From NCBI GenBank assembly GCA_963755695.1, contig CAVWLB010000001.1, positions 124,001 through 188,000 of the forward strand: a stretch of DNA of 64,000 nucleotides, read 5' to 3'. The notes under the pieces are model-generated. The model had not been told where the DNA came from and made no database searches. It worked only from the letters and a program-made list of their open reading frames with translations. Of the stretch, positions 1 to 11,248 are shown one piece after another. A program made the translations under genes and the position numbers. Within the stretch, counting starts at the first letter, position 1. The number at the start of each line of letters is the position of its first letter. Source of the stretch: QHWT01 sp963755695. GTDB taxonomy: Bacteria; Acidobacteriota; Vicinamibacteria; Vicinamibacterales; 2-12-FULL-66-21.

Positions 1-927
1 AGCGGCGGCGGGCTCGGCGGGAATTTCGATCACTTTGCGGACCCGCCAGTCGTCGCGCTTGCTCGCGCCTTCGCGGTGCCATACCCAGATCGACGAGGAG
101 AGATCTTTGAGACTGGTGACCACTCCCACGAAGCCGTAGGTCTCGGTCGGATTGTGGGCCGGTCGCAACTCCAGAACCATCTGCTGCTCGGCTCCGAGCT
201 CCAGTGTCTGAAGGTGGCGTCGATTGTGGAGATCCCAGACGTGCAGCGCGTTGCCGTACTTGCCGGCGAGGAGCAGCTCAGGGTCCACGCCGTTCTCCAC
301 CATGTTTGGCGTGCCCCACTCGCTGGTGATCATGGTGTCGTGCCCGAGGTGCCACCAGAAGTCGTAGGCGAGATACTGGGGGCCGCGCTCGCGCTCCCAC
401 CGGCCCTTGATCTCGAAGGTCTCCGGATCGATCACGAAGATTCCACCGGGACCGTTGCCTTCACTATCCCCCAGGGCGTTCACGTAGATCCCATCGGGCC
501 CGCAGTGCGACGTGTGCGGCCGGGTGTAGCCCGTCTTTCTGAGCAGCTCGTCGCGTTCGATCACTTTGACGAGACGCGGGCGGCGCGGGTCCGGTTCGGT
601 GTCCAGGATGTGGATTCGCGACGAACGCAGGCCGGGGACCACGAGGTAGCGCCGCTGCATGTGCGGGTGCGGCGAGTAGGGACACAGGCACGAGCTGCAC
701 GCGTTCCATCCGAAGTGGTGAAGCTCATCCCCGACGCCCGGCATGTCGACGCGCGCGATCTGCGCACCGTAGCCGGGAGATCTGGCATCGACGTCCAGCA
801 CAGCCATCGCGTCGCGACCGGCTGGATCTGGATTGAGCAACGTGACATAGGCGAGCGTCTCGGCGGGCGCCTGCATGGCCATCGCCGGAGACGGATAGAA
901 GCTCTGGTCGGGAAGCAGCTTTGGCAT
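1..927 (-). CDS. Selenium-binding protein / methanethiol oxidase family, partial
   Basis: The 309 readable codons match SELENBP1/SBP56 proteins throughout. These are copper-dependent methanethiol oxidases that convert methanethiol to formaldehyde, hydrogen sulfide and peroxide. Family landmarks in order are GWNACSSC (about residue 70), the LRSSRIHILD segment, HTSHCGPDG, the LGDSEGNGPGG segment and the YDFWWHLGHDTMITSEWGTP region. The reading frame runs off the left edge with no stop, so about a third of the usual 460 residues is missing. The start ATG at 927 follows a clear GAAGGAGAG ribosome site. No signal peptide is seen, although some bacterial members are periplasmic. It is divergent from the winged-helix/hydrolase gene across 108 bp. 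The family assignment is firm; the substrate is taken from the family. Confidence 0.9.
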   Translation of the reverse strand, partial: MPKLLPDQSFYPSPAMAMQAPAETLAYVTLLNPDPAGRDAMAVLDVDARSPGYGAQIARVDMPGVGDELHHFGWNACSSCLCPYSPHPHMQRRYLVVPGLRSSRIHILDTEPDPRRPRLVKVIERDELLRKTGYTRPHTSHCGPDGIYVNALGDSEGNGPGGIFVIDPETFEIKGRWERERGPQYLAYDFWWHLGHDTMITSEWGTPNMVENGVDPELLLAGKYGNALHVWDLHNRRHLQTLELGAEQQMVLELRPAHNPTETYGFVGVVTSLKDLSSSIWVWHREGASKRDDWRVRKVIEIPAEPAAA

Positions 928-1035
928 GGTCAATCTCTCCTTCGCGCGTTTCAGTGGCGCGCGATTGAGAGGGTAAAATCCGGGAGCCACTGGCGTCCTT
1001 TGAGAACACTGACCGATTTCTGAAATTTTCCTGAG

Positions 1036-2250
1036 GTGGGATTGGTGGCCGACACGCGGGAACGAGTCGCCTATCGGTTTGGGCCGTTTCAGCTCGACGC
1101 CCGAGAACGCCGTCTGTCGCGGGGCTCCGAGGTGATCCCGCTGCGGCTGAAGGTATTCGACACGCTGCGCGTGCTCGTCGAGAATGCCGGCCGGCTCGTC
1201 ACCAAGCAGGAGTTGCTGGACACGGTCTGGCCCGAAACGACGGTTGAAGAGAACAATCTCAATCACAACGTGTCGGTGCTGCGGAAGGCCCTGGGAGAGA
1301 AGGCGACGGGCCAGCAGTACATCGAGACCGTTCCGCGCCTCGGATATCGGTTCGCGGCGGCGGTTCAGGCCAGCGAGCCGCCAGCCGGGGCCGCGGTAGC
1401 GTCAGCAGCAAAGGCGCGGCAGGAAATCAGATACTGCACGACGAGCGATGGGGTGCGCCTTGCGTATGCCAGCATCGGGAGTGGAGCGCCTCTGGTGAAG
1501 GCGTCGAACTGGCTGACCCATCTCGATTTTGAATGGGGCAGCCCAATCTGGCGACACTGGTGGTCCGCCCTCTCCCTTCACCACCGCGTCGTCCGTTATG
1601 ACGAGCGTGGCAACGGCATGTCGCAACGCGACGTGGGCGACGTGAGCTTCGATACCTGGATCCACGATCTGGAGACCGTGGTCGATGCAGCAGGTCTCGA
1701 TCGTTTTGCACTCCTCGGGATTTCGCGCGGCGGTCCGATCGCGATCGCCTACGCGGTGAAGCACCCCGAGCGGGTAACCCACCTCGTGCTCTATGGGGCG
1801 TTCGCAGTAGGAATCAACCACGTTGCGCCGGCCCATGAGCTCGAGGCGCGTCGCGCGCTGATCAGCCTGACGCGGCTCGGTTGGGGACTCAACAACCCCG
1901 CGTTTTGTAAGGTATTCACCTGTCTATATATTCCGGAAGCGACGCCGGAGCAGGAGCAATGGTTCGATGAACTCCAGCGCGTATCCACCTCTCCGGAAAA
2001 CGCTGCCCGGCTCATGGAGCGCCGCGATGATCTCGACATCCGGCCGATGCTGCCCCAGGTCACGACGCCGACGCTGGTGATCCACTGCGATCGCGACCAG
2101 GCGATACCCGCGGAGAATGGGAGGCAAATCGCCGCCGCGATCCCGAACGCACGCTACGTCTCCCTGCCGGGCGCCAATCACCTGATGCTGGAAGAGGAGC
2201 CAGCCTGGGCGATGTTTCTCGAGGAGCTCGGGCTGTTTCTGAATTGGTAG
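1036..2250 (+). CDS. Winged-helix DNA-binding / alpha-beta hydrolase fusion protein
   Basis: 404 residues from a GTG start. Residues about 12-105 form an OmpR/CadC-type winged helix (RFGPFQLDARERRLSRG, then the VWPETTVEENNLNHNVSVLR recognition region and VPRLGYRF). Residues about 130-404 form an alpha/beta hydrolase with nucleophile elbow GISRGG, an acid in HCDRDQAIP and a histidine in GANHLML, so the triad looks complete. No transmembrane segment separates the two parts, unlike CadC, so the protein should be cytosolic. Related fusions occur with adenylate-cyclase-like and TPR partners. The hydrolase domain may sense a small ligand rather than act as a metabolic enzyme. The target promoter is unknown; the divergent methanethiol oxidase gene is a candidate. 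Confidence 0.85.
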   Translation: MGLVADTRERVAYRFGPFQLDARERRLSRGSEVIPLRLKVFDTLRVLVENAGRLVTKQELLDTVWPETTVEENNLNHNVSVLRKALGEKATGQQYIETVPRLGYRFAAAVQASEPPAGAAVASAAKARQEIRYCTTSDGVRLAYASIGSGAPLVKASNWLTHLDFEWGSPIWRHWWSALSLHHRVVRYDERGNGMSQRDVGDVSFDTWIHDLETVVDAAGLDRFALLGISRGGPIAIAYAVKHPERVTHLVLYGAFAVGINHVAPAHELEARRALISLTRLGWGLNNPAFCKVFTCLYIPEATPEQEQWFDELQRVSTSPENAARLMERRDDLDIRPMLPQVTTPTLVIHCDRDQAIPAENGRQIAAAIPNARYVSLPGANHLMLEEEPAWAMFLEELGLFLNW

Positions 2251-2504
2251 CCCGGTCAACGAGCCACAAGGCCGGTGTTCTCGTCTCGATTTCACTCCTG
2301 TCGGAGCGTTCGCGCAAGATCCGCTCGCGCGACACGTCAGGCCGTGCTCCTTGAGAGTGCGGAGCGGTGCCTCGTGTCACGCGCTGCGTAGGCACGGCGC
2401 TTTGTCCCACCTCTGCCACTGCTACGGCCAAGGTTGACCGCCGTGCGACACCAATATAGGTTGCCAGGGTGTTGCATCGGTGAAGCACGTGCGAGGAGGC
2501 GTAG

Positions 2505-3428
2505 ATGAAATTGAAGCACACGATCGCGATAGTCATCCTGTTCGGCGTGAGCTCTCTCGCGGCCGCACACAGGAGTGGTACCACCGTCTTCACACTCACA
2601 CCGTCGACTCACGGGAATCCCGAAGGCGTCACGTTCGATCGGCGGACCGACGCGTTTTTCGTCGGCGCCACCGGGGACGGCACGATCTATCGTGGGACGC
2701 TGGACAGCACGACGGTCACCGAGTTCATTCCTGGCGCGCCCGGACGGTCGGCCGTCGGAATGAAGGCATCGGGAGGAAAGTTGTATGTCGCCGGTGGAGC
2801 GACGGGCGCAATCACGGTGTTCGACATCGCCACCGGGCAGGAGGTGGCGGCATTTTCGACAGGTCCTGGCGGGTTCCTCAACGACCTCGTGGTCACCCAG
2901 AATGGTGACGTCTATGTTACCGACTCCTTCCGGCCTAGTCTGTGGCACGTGACGGCCGCGCAAGTGGCCGCCGGCGCGGGAGCGGTCGAGGCGATTCCGG
3001 TGGGTCCGGAAATCCAGTACACCCCCGGCGCGTTCAACCTTAACGGGATTGTGGCGCGCGAGGGTGGCCGTCAACTGATCGTCGTGCAGAGCAACACCGG
3101 GAACTTGTTCCGCATCAACTTCGACGACGACGCGGTGAACGGCCGCACTATTCGGCAGATTGCCGTAGAACCGCTGGCTGGTGGTGACGGGATGCTGCTC
3201 GACCGCGGCCGACTGATCGTCGTCCAGGGAGGTCCACCGGCTACGCTCGCGTTCGTCCAACTCGAGGGGAACGCGCGGCGCGGCCAAGTGGTCGACCGAC
3301 GCACCGACGTAACCCTGCTTGGCCCCTCGACGATTGCCCGGGCGCGGCAACTCTATCTCGTGGTGAACGCGGATTTCGCTACCAGCACGACGCCGTTCAC
3401 GGTGTCCGGCATACCGCGCCAGCCGTAG
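2505..3428 (+). CDS. Secreted SMP-30/NHL-like beta-propeller protein
   Basis: 307 residues. A signal peptide is visible (MKLKHTIAIVILFGVSSLAAA), with a strong GAGGAGG ribosome site six bases before the ATG. The mature part is built of repeating propeller blades such as GNPEGVTFDRRTDAFFVG, GGFLNDLVVTQNGDVYVTDS and FNLNGIVAREGGRQLIVV, as in SMP-30/gluconolactonase-like and NHL proteins. The asparagine and aspartate residues at blade tops resemble the metal ligands of that superfamily. No enzyme activity can be assigned from sequence. Similar Acidobacteriota proteins are often loosely labelled lactonase or superoxide dismutase. It probably acts in the periplasm. It is followed by the poly-A run and a second propeller gene. 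Confidence 0.7.
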   Translation: MKLKHTIAIVILFGVSSLAAAHRSGTTVFTLTPSTHGNPEGVTFDRRTDAFFVGATGDGTIYRGTLDSTTVTEFIPGAPGRSAVGMKASGGKLYVAGGATGAITVFDIATGQEVAAFSTGPGGFLNDLVVTQNGDVYVTDSFRPSLWHVTAAQVAAGAGAVEAIPVGPEIQYTPGAFNLNGIVAREGGRQLIVVQSNTGNLFRINFDDDAVNGRTIRQIAVEPLAGGDGMLLDRGRLIVVQGGPPATLAFVQLEGNARRGQVVDRRTDVTLLGPSTIARARQLYLVVNADFATSTTPFTVSGIPRQP

Positions 3429-3469
3429 TATCCCGGCTCTGATCGAAGGGGCGTAGGCGGACCCTTCCG

Positions 3470-3511
<42 letters not shown>

Positions 3512-3564
3512 CCGGTTCGGCTTGCCACGCGTGTGGTTGGTCCAAGGTGGTACTGTATGGCCGA

Positions 3565-4830
3565 ATGGACCCCAACAATCTTTCCCGTCGCTCGTTTCTG
3601 AAAACGACAGCACTGGCGGGAATCGCGCCGCTGGCGCGTTTCCGCACCCGGACAGGCCCGGGCCAGGGCATCGGGCCACTCTGCGCGTACGTGGGCACAT
3701 TCAGTTCCCCGCTTCGCGACACGCTGCCGACGCAGGTCGATCTTCCTCCGGGGAATGGCCGCGGCATTCACCTCTTTCAGGTCGATCGCACTACCGGCGC
3801 CATGACGCCGAGCGGCGTCGTCGAGATCGGGACGAGCCCGAGTTGCCTCGTGCTGAACCCCGCGGGAAACCGGCTCTACTCCGTGAATGAAACCGACCGC
3901 GTCGGCGACGACAAGCAGGGCACTGCCAGCGCCTTCGCCATCAATCGGGCCGACGGCAGACTGCAGCTGCTCAACACCGTGCCAAGCGGCGGTGCGGGCC
4001 CGACGTATGTCAGCGTTCATCCGGGTGGACGTCACCTGCTCGTTGCGAACTACTCCGGGGGTTCCGTCGCGGTGCTTCCGATACTGGCTGACGGCCGGCT
4101 TGGCGAGGCCTCGGACGTGAAGGTCGATGCCGGTACGGTCGGTCCAACCCGGGCGACGCACGCCCCGCCGGGCAGCTTCGCGGTGAGCGGCCACGATCGG
4201 ACCCATGCCCACATGATCCAGGCCGATCCGTCGGGACGGTTCGTACTGCATGTGGACTTGGGCACGGACACGATCCTCATCTGGCGGTTCGACGATCGGC
4301 GCGGCACGCTGGCTCCGAACGATCCGCCTTCGGTCTCCCTTCCACCCGGAGACGGACCGCGGCATTTTCATTTCCATCCCAATGGGCGCTGGTTCTATTC
4401 CATTCAGGAGGAAGGCTCAACTATCGCGCTGTTCGACTACGACTCTGCATCCGGACGCTTGACGATGCGGCAGACCATCTCGACGCTTCCGCCGGGGTTT
4501 GCGGGCAGCAACTTCTGCTCCGAGATCCTCGTGTCTCTCGACGGGCGCTATGTGTACGTCGGTAACCGTCTGCACGACAGCATCGGCATCTTCTCTGTCG
4601 CTTCCGACGGGCAGCTGACGTACGTTCGCGAAGAATGGACACGCGGGGACTATCCCCGCAGCTTCAGCTTCGACCCCACGGGGCAGTTCTTTTACTGCTG
4701 CAACCAGCGAGCCGATGTCGTTACTGTCTTCCGAGTGGATCGCGCCAGCGGCGGCCTGTCTTTCACTGATCAGTACGTCGCTGTCGGCAACCCTTCGAGC
4801 ATCGTGTTCGTGGACCTCGCACAGCCGTGA
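3565..4830 (+). CDS. Tat-exported lactonase-type seven-bladed beta-propeller (6-phosphogluconolactonase-like)
   Basis: About 421 residues from the ATG at 3565, chosen because a twin-arginine signal (SRRSFLKTTALAGIAP) begins nine residues later. An in-frame GTG at 3547 would add six residues. The rest is a YbhE/Pgl-type propeller (LactonaseF family). Blade motifs include GTSPSCLVLNPAGNRLYSVN, GPTYVSVHPGGRHLLVANY, GDGPRHFHFHPNGRWFY and GDYPRSFSFDPTGQFFYCCN. The GPRH and HPNG motifs are typical of the family. Cytosolic Pgl hydrolyses 6-phosphogluconolactone, but export makes a phosphorylated substrate unlikely. An extracellular sugar lactone or cis,cis-muconate-like lactone is more plausible. 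Confidence 0.8.
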   Translation: MDPNNLSRRSFLKTTALAGIAPLARFRTRTGPGQGIGPLCAYVGTFSSPLRDTLPTQVDLPPGNGRGIHLFQVDRTTGAMTPSGVVEIGTSPSCLVLNPAGNRLYSVNETDRVGDDKQGTASAFAINRADGRLQLLNTVPSGGAGPTYVSVHPGGRHLLVANYSGGSVAVLPILADGRLGEASDVKVDAGTVGPTRATHAPPGSFAVSGHDRTHAHMIQADPSGRFVLHVDLGTDTILIWRFDDRRGTLAPNDPPSVSLPPGDGPRHFHFHPNGRWFYSIQEEGSTIALFDYDSASGRLTMRQTISTLPPGFAGSNFCSEILVSLDGRYVYVGNRLHDSIGIFSVASDGQLTYVREEWTRGDYPRSFSFDPTGQFFYCCNQRADVVTVFRVDRASGGLSFTDQYVAVGNPSSIVFVDLAQP

Positions 4831-4884
4831 CGGCTTTGCGTGAATGCCGCGCCGGTGCCAATCGGACCGGCGCGGTCTCCGAAG

Positions 4885-7800
4885 CTACTGCGGTTGGAAC
4901 ACGACGTCCACCCAGTAATTACTCGAATTGAACGTGCTCGTCGGAAACGCCGGCGTCGCGCCGTATCGGAAGACGCCGTTGCCCGCTCCCGCCGTGTTGG
5001 ACAGGCCGTGAAGCGGCGACCTATCCACTCCGTTCGACGCGAAGTACAGCGAGGTGTACGGATAGTTCCCAACGTTCGTGTGATATGAGACGACGTAGAC
5101 CGGTACTGGCAGCGATCGCGACTGGCGTCGCGAAGTTCACCTGCTGCCATCCGGTCGCTGTCTCGCCGCTGAAGGTCGCGGTTGCCAGCTTCGTGCCGGA
5201 GTTACTCCAGAGAGTGGCCGTGTGCGTTCCGGTAGTGGTCGAGCCCTTGTAGAACCTGACCCCCGTCACATGACCGGCAACGTCCGACCGGAACTTGAGA
5301 CCAAGCTCCACGGCGCTTGAATCGTTGGTCGCGAAGGCCGCCGGAGCCGCCGAGGCGCTCCAGATCGTCACCGACGTCGTGGCGCCGGTCGTGAACGCCC
5401 AGGTAGAGTCGCTCACCAGGGCATTACCCGCCAGATCCTTCACCCCTGTGCTGCCGCCTTTGACGGTGACTGTGTATCGGGTCGATGCCCGGAGCAGGGC
5501 TGACGGCGTCAGCGTTGCGACCCTGGCCGGCGCATTGTAGCTGACCGAAGCCGTCACGACCGCGCTCGATGGGTCGCGCAGGATGACAGTACTCGCTGTC
5601 ATCGTCGACGCGGTCATCGGCTCGCTGAAGGTAGCGGAGGCGGTTGTGGCGCGGCTGACGCCGGTGGCGCCGTTCGCCGGCATCCTGCCAGTGACTGTCG
5701 GCGCCGTGATGTCCACCGGGGTCGCCGTCTTTACAGTGCGATCCGCCGTGCTGACCGGTGTACCTGCGCTCGCCTGGCTCGTGAGGCGGTAGTGATACGT
5801 GGTCGACGGGCTCAGGCCTGTCAACGTGACGCTGTGGCTGGTGACCATCGTTGGGTTCGCGACCGCCTTGCCGTACGCGGTCGTCGTGCCGTAGTCGACT
5901 CGGCTCGACGCCGCCAGGTTCGTCGTCCACGTAATCGTCGCGGCCGTTGTCGTGATGTTCTTCGCCGCTACAGTGGAGATCGCGAGAGTTGGCGACGTAG
6001 CGGCAACGGTCACCACAGCGTTTGCCGTCACGGAACCCACGGAATTCGTGGCGGTCAGCTTGTATGTTGTCGTCGACGCGGGAGACACCGTTCGAGTGCC
6101 GGATGCCGCCACTGTCCCGACTCCCTGATCGATCGTCACGCTGCTCGCGCTGGTGGTCGTCCAGCTCAGGGTCGCGGACTGCCCGGCGCTAATCGACGCC
6201 GGCGACGCGCTGAATGTCGCGGTCGGTGCGACCGGGCCCGCTGGCGCGATCGGGCACAGCAGACCGTTGATTCCTGCCCGCGTGGTCGGCGTGCAGCTCG
6301 ATGGCGGTCGCGGCAGAACGGAGCTATCCGGGTGATAGACCTGGAAATTGTCAGCGGAGTTGCCGTTGTAGGCGTAGACCTTCAGTTCATCCAGTTTGCT
6401 CAGGCACTCCGGCGCATACGCAACATCCCGGACCATCGAAATCGCGCTGAGACTGCGGCCCGGCGGCGCCGCGAATTGCGTGTTCGTCGCCACCACGAGC
6501 TTGTTGCTCATCCAGCAGCCGTTGACCGAGCCGTTCGTCGGAATCAGAAGGTTCGCATAATTCCGCAGGTATGTGTTCTGGATCGTAAGGTGCGGTTCCG
6601 GCCCGAACCCCGCCTCCACCGCGGTGATCCCTTCTTCCATCCCCTGGATGTCGGAGTTCTGGATCACAATGTTCTTCGAAGAGTAGTCGGCGAAGTACAC
6701 GCCGTTGCCACAACACTGGCTCGCCGGGCTGAAGCTGCCCCGGATCTTCAGGCCGTCGTAGGTCACTTTCTGTGACGGATACATGTAGACGGCTTTGTTG
6801 TAAACGTTCCAGATCTTGAGACCCTTGATCACGCTCTCCTGGGTGCTCGAGTACGGCTGCGGGTCGAGCGAGTTGACCCACCAGAGCGTAAATCCTCCCT
6901 GCATCGCGCCATAGGCTTCGTTGTTCTCGAACTGGAGGATCGGCAGGTTGTTGCCGTTTACCACCGTCGCCTGGGCGGGGTCCATGGTGTCGGCGCCCTT
7001 GTAGTTCGGGACGGCGATGTTCCCCAGATAAAGAAACTGATAAACGAAGCCATAGGCAGCCTCGGTGGTCGGGTTCTGATAATTCGCGGCGACATTGTTT
7101 CTCACGTAGTTCTTCGGTCCCCTGAACCAGAATCCCACTCCTTCGGTGCCCAGCGCCTGTCGCGCCTGGGACACCGAATCGTTCGGCTCGCCCAGGCCCC
7201 GCAGAGCGAAGTTGTGATCGAACACATTGAAGCTTTCGGATCCGTCCTCGGTCGCGATCGCTGCGCCGTTGTAGTTGTAGACCACGTTGTCCTGGATGAG
7301 GCCGTAATGACTGCCGTGAACCGCGATGCCCCATTTCAACTTGGTCTCGACGGAGCCGCCATCTATGGCGTTACCCACCAGCGTGAACTGGTAGCCGTTC
7401 GCCGGCGTGGGCAGCGGCCCGCTCAGATGATGCATGTGGATCGGATAGCGACCGATGTGGTTCGTGGTGGGGTTCAGGGGCAGATATGTCGTACGTCCCA
7501 GATCCTTGAACACAGCGTATCGGATGTCCACATTCGCCTTGTGCGTGGCCAGCATGTGACCGCGCGTTCCCGAAGTGGTCTCGGTCCGGACGATGACGTT
7601 GCGGGTCAGGTTGCCCACGTGCGGCAGGAATTCGAGTACACCGTTCAGGTCGCGGGCGCCCAGGTGGTCGTATTGCAGTGGGGCATTGAGCGTCAGGGTC
7701 ATGCGGTCAGTGGAGATCGCCTGCACCGTCCGCTCTTCCCACTGATTCACGGCATTGATCCAACCGCCGCCGGTCACTTCGCTTTCCTTGATGTGGCGCG

Positions 7801-10447
7801 TGTCCGGCAGCACGATCCGATCGCCTGCACGCCAGCCGCTGACCGCCTGCGACAAGGCGAGCGTCGTGTTGCCAGCGCGTGGTTCAGTGGCGAGCCGCAC
7901 GAAGGTTGGCGACCTGGCGCTGCCGTGCATCGAAAGCTTACCCAAGACGATGATCCCGGTGCCGAACTGGTCCGGGTCCGAAACGCTGCCGCCGAGCGGC
8001 GAATTCGCAATGATGATCTCGGCGGTCACGCCGGGAGCAACCGGACTCGCCGTGGTGCCCAGCTCGAGGACACCGGGTGTGCCCGTTCCCATGTTGCCGG
8101 CCATCACCTCGATGTTCGTTGCCTTCAGACGAGTGTTCGCGGTGGTCGCAAATGTGAGCTTGCCGTCGATCGCCACCGTGTACGCGACGGCGGACGTGTC
8201 GGTGATCGTGACAGTGTGCCCCGCGAGAATGCGGACGATGTGATTGGCGGTTGGAACCTGACCACCCTGCCAGGTTGCAGGGTTCGACCAGTTGCCGTTC
8301 TGCACGCTCTGCACTCCTGGCCGAGCTGTGTCCTGCGAGAAATCGGGAATCCCTTCAGGCAGCGTGAACGGCGCAACCGCCGATGTCACCGCGGTGCTGA
8401 TCGCAGCGGTCATCATCGTATGCGTGCCCTGGGCCGTTGAGGACAAAGACGACGCGACGGTCGGGTCAGTCGCAGCAGGATCGATGATGCCGGTCGCCGG
8501 ATCGAGAGCGACGATCGGCGCAGCGGCGGCGGTGTCGAAATCGAGCGCCCAGCCCGCGCGTTGCATAAGGTCGGGCAGCTTGCCCCGGGATGCCGGCCTG
8601 CCAATGAACGACCAGAGATAGTCGTAGGCGTCCCGCGCGCCGCTCCAGCCGTTCTCGACGGCTATCATCAGGCTGAGTCGCGCCGCTGGACCGTAATAGC
8701 CCACGAACGGGCGCTCGTTTCCAGCGGTGGCCTTCCATACATCCGCCATTGACTGAAACAACTGCAACCTGCCCGGGCGGGGAGTGCCGACACCCACCAG
8801 AAACGGCGCGGCCGCCGCGCGCGGATAGTCGGGATCGCTGGTAAACAGCCGCAACTGCAACCTGGCGATGGCGTCGCGATGGATCTCGCCGCCGGAAAAT
8901 CCAAGCTTGTTCGCACGATCGATCGCGTACGCGAGATAGTTCTGGTCTGAGATCGAGATGTACTGCGGGCCCTCCGCTCGTTTGTTGAGCCACAGAACCG
9001 TGAACCGATTCGACGAATCCTGTCTGCTCGTGTAGGCATCAAGCCAGTCGAGATTGTTGGTCACCTTCCGCGCCAGGTATTCCTTTACGGGTGAGCCGTC
9101 CGGATAGTACGCGGCTGCATCGGCGAGGTTTCGCAGCGCCCAGGCGTAGCCAGGCACATCATTCGCCGCGAGGATCCCCTCCGCGCCGCGAACACCATCG
9201 GCGTTGTCGGTGCGGAGCATGGAATAGTTCGCCCAAAAGGCCATTTCCTCGGCGTAGTAACGGTCGCCGGTGAGGAGATAGGGCACGTATGCGAGCGACG
9301 GCTGATGTGCGTTATCGGGAATGAGCGCGCTCTGTCCGAGCCGCTGGTGGATCGAACCCCTCTCGCGGGCCGGCATCGGGCCGCCTTTGATCGAGTCGAT
9401 TCCAGCACCTTGCGCACGCGCGTCGAACCAGACGGTCGGCCGCTCGTCGAGCGAGATCAGTCGTTCCGTGCCGACGCCTGGCGTGGCCCTGGATTCGGTT
9501 TCGCGGACATGGATCGGCCAGGAGCCGGAGAGATCGCCGTTTGCGAGCACGAAGCTTCGTTGCTCCGGGTTTCGATGCACGAGATACCGCGCTGTCCAAT
9601 CCGGGTAAGGCGCAATCTCCGGCCGGCTGCCGATCGCCGCCATGTTGGCGTTCAACGCGCCAGCCCCGAGCAGATCGTACTCGGCACCTGACGGGACACC
9701 GACCACATTCGAGATCGTCGACAGGTAGGGCGGCAGCGCATTCGCGGCGTTGAAGGGCGCCAGGTCGGGGATCACCGACGCGAATGGTGTGTGGCCGATC
9801 TCGAACATCTTCCGCCACCGCGTCAAGTAGTAGTGTTCCAAACCGTTCCTGGCCAAGACCACATGGCCGTCGAGGGAGATCGCCACGTCGTAGGTCGCGG
9901 TGCGTGCGCCGTCCTCGTCCAGCAGGTTCTCCACCGACACATCGACGCGCGCTTTCCCGTCGTTGTACACCCGCGCATCGAAGTTCACGCGGATAAACGG
10001 GTGTGGGCCGGTCGCTGAGCGCGGCGCGACGACGGTTCGACCTTCGTACACCATCGGCCCGTTCAACCAGAGATCGGTCGAGGGATTCGAGGAGAGCGCT
10101 GCGGTGTACGCGATGCCATCAATGGTCAGGGTCACCGAAGCGCGGGGCATTTTCGGCGCGAAGCTGCCGCTGACAGGCGGCGCGGCCCGCAGTTGATACG
10201 TGCCGGCGGCCGGCACCCGCGCGGAGACGATCGCGAAGCGGATGGAGCCGTCGGGCCATCGGCTCTTCACATCGGCCTGGGTCATCAGAGTACCCAGCTG
10301 CAGACTCTCGTAGGCGACGCCCTGCGGCACGACTTCTCCGAAGGTTGCCCAACCCGCGGTCAGACCGATGTTTGCGATTGGAGTGGGCTGCCCGAGCACA
10401 AACGATTTCGTCGCTGCGCACAGCCACAACAACATCGCCGCATGCAT
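4885..10447 (-). CDS. Giant secreted multidomain protein: G8 domain, right-handed beta-helix, Ig-like modules, DUF4082 (one frameshift)
   Basis: About 1,853 residues once one extra base near 5101 is removed. Beyond that point the correct frame continues as typical DUF4082 sequence (SYHTNVGNYPYTSLYFASNG) to a stop at 4885. Order: weak signal peptide; a beta-rich N-terminal part with WPDGSIRFA; a helical region with toroid-like repeats to about residue 690; a G8 domain beginning NGNWSNPATW; a parallel beta-helix with many Asn-ladder turns (IQDNVVYNYNGAAI, FENNEAYGAMQGG); one bacterial Ig-like domain (SASPASISAGQSATLSW); one fibronectin III domain; one SbsA/Big_5 domain (PANGATGV); DUF4082. The start at 10447 has AGGA five bases upstream; an ATG at 10531 is an alternative. 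G8/beta-helix architecture recalls CEMIP/TMEM2, so extracellular polysaccharide binding or cleavage is inferred. Confidence 0.8.
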
Positions 10448-11248
10448 GAAGATCCTGCGGCGCCGAATCAGGAGGACCGGAACGAAATTCCATGCACCGC
10501 GCAAACATTTCTTCACACACTCCTCCGGCACGGCGCCGCTTCACTTCACGCTGTGAGTGCCGGCAACGCCGTCGTTTTCTGTGAGGGCGTTCGTCTGCGC
10601 CTTCGCTAACGCAGATGAAGCCACGCCAACAGGGATGAGGATTTGGGGCCTGGCGCAACGGAGTACGTCGCGAATTCGCCCCGGCACCGTCGAAGCCGGG
10701 CCCGCAGAGGCAATATCCGGTCCAACGTCGGGACGTGCTCAACCTCGTGAGGCAAGTGCGCGCGGCTGCGGGCGCTCGCGTGTGGTCTGATGTGCTGACT
10801 GCTCACGGGCGTGATCGCCCGCTCGCACAATCGAACGTTGCTGCTCCCGGGAGAGTGTCGATGAAGAAGTCCTTATCGAGCGGATCGGTATGGCCGAGTC
10901 TGGAAATCATGCGTTCGTGGGTAATGAATGCACGGTACCTGGTGGCTAGGCCAATCGCCCAAGCACCGCCGCGCGCAGAAGAGCGTGCGGGCCAGGCGTC
11001 CTGCCGGTCGACTCGGCACCGTCGCAGCATTGCAGAGCGCCAGGTTGCGCGCGACGTACCAGTTGAAGAGGGGCAACGCGAGCTCACGAGATTCGTGGGC
11101 GCTTTGGCCGGGCATTTCCGTAACATCATGATGAGGCTCACGGACGCCGCTACGGACAATCCGCCGATCCGGGACGTAAGCACATAGTGTTTCTCTGGCT
11201 GGTTGCATTCCAGAGTTGGCGGCGCTCCTGCGGTCCGAACGCTGAAAG
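10448..11248. other. Gene-poor spacer between the G8 protein and the kinase cassette
   Basis: About 800 bp with no gene I can support. A 150-codon open frame at 10735-11187 on the plus strand has a histidine-kinase-like scrap near its end (FVGALAGHFRNIMMRLTDAA). It has no ribosome site and no recognisable domain, and may be a decayed kinase remnant. The region should hold promoters for both divergent neighbours, but I see no convincing -35/-10 pair. Confidence 0.5.

Noticed and set aside
76..1023. Long plus-strand open frame over the left edge
   Set aside because: It is the antisense of the methanethiol oxidase gene, whose residues match the family throughout.
10735..11187. 150-codon plus-strand open frame with a kinase-like scrap
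   Set aside because: No ribosome site, no complete domain and arginine-rich composition typical of a non-coding frame in GC-rich DNA.
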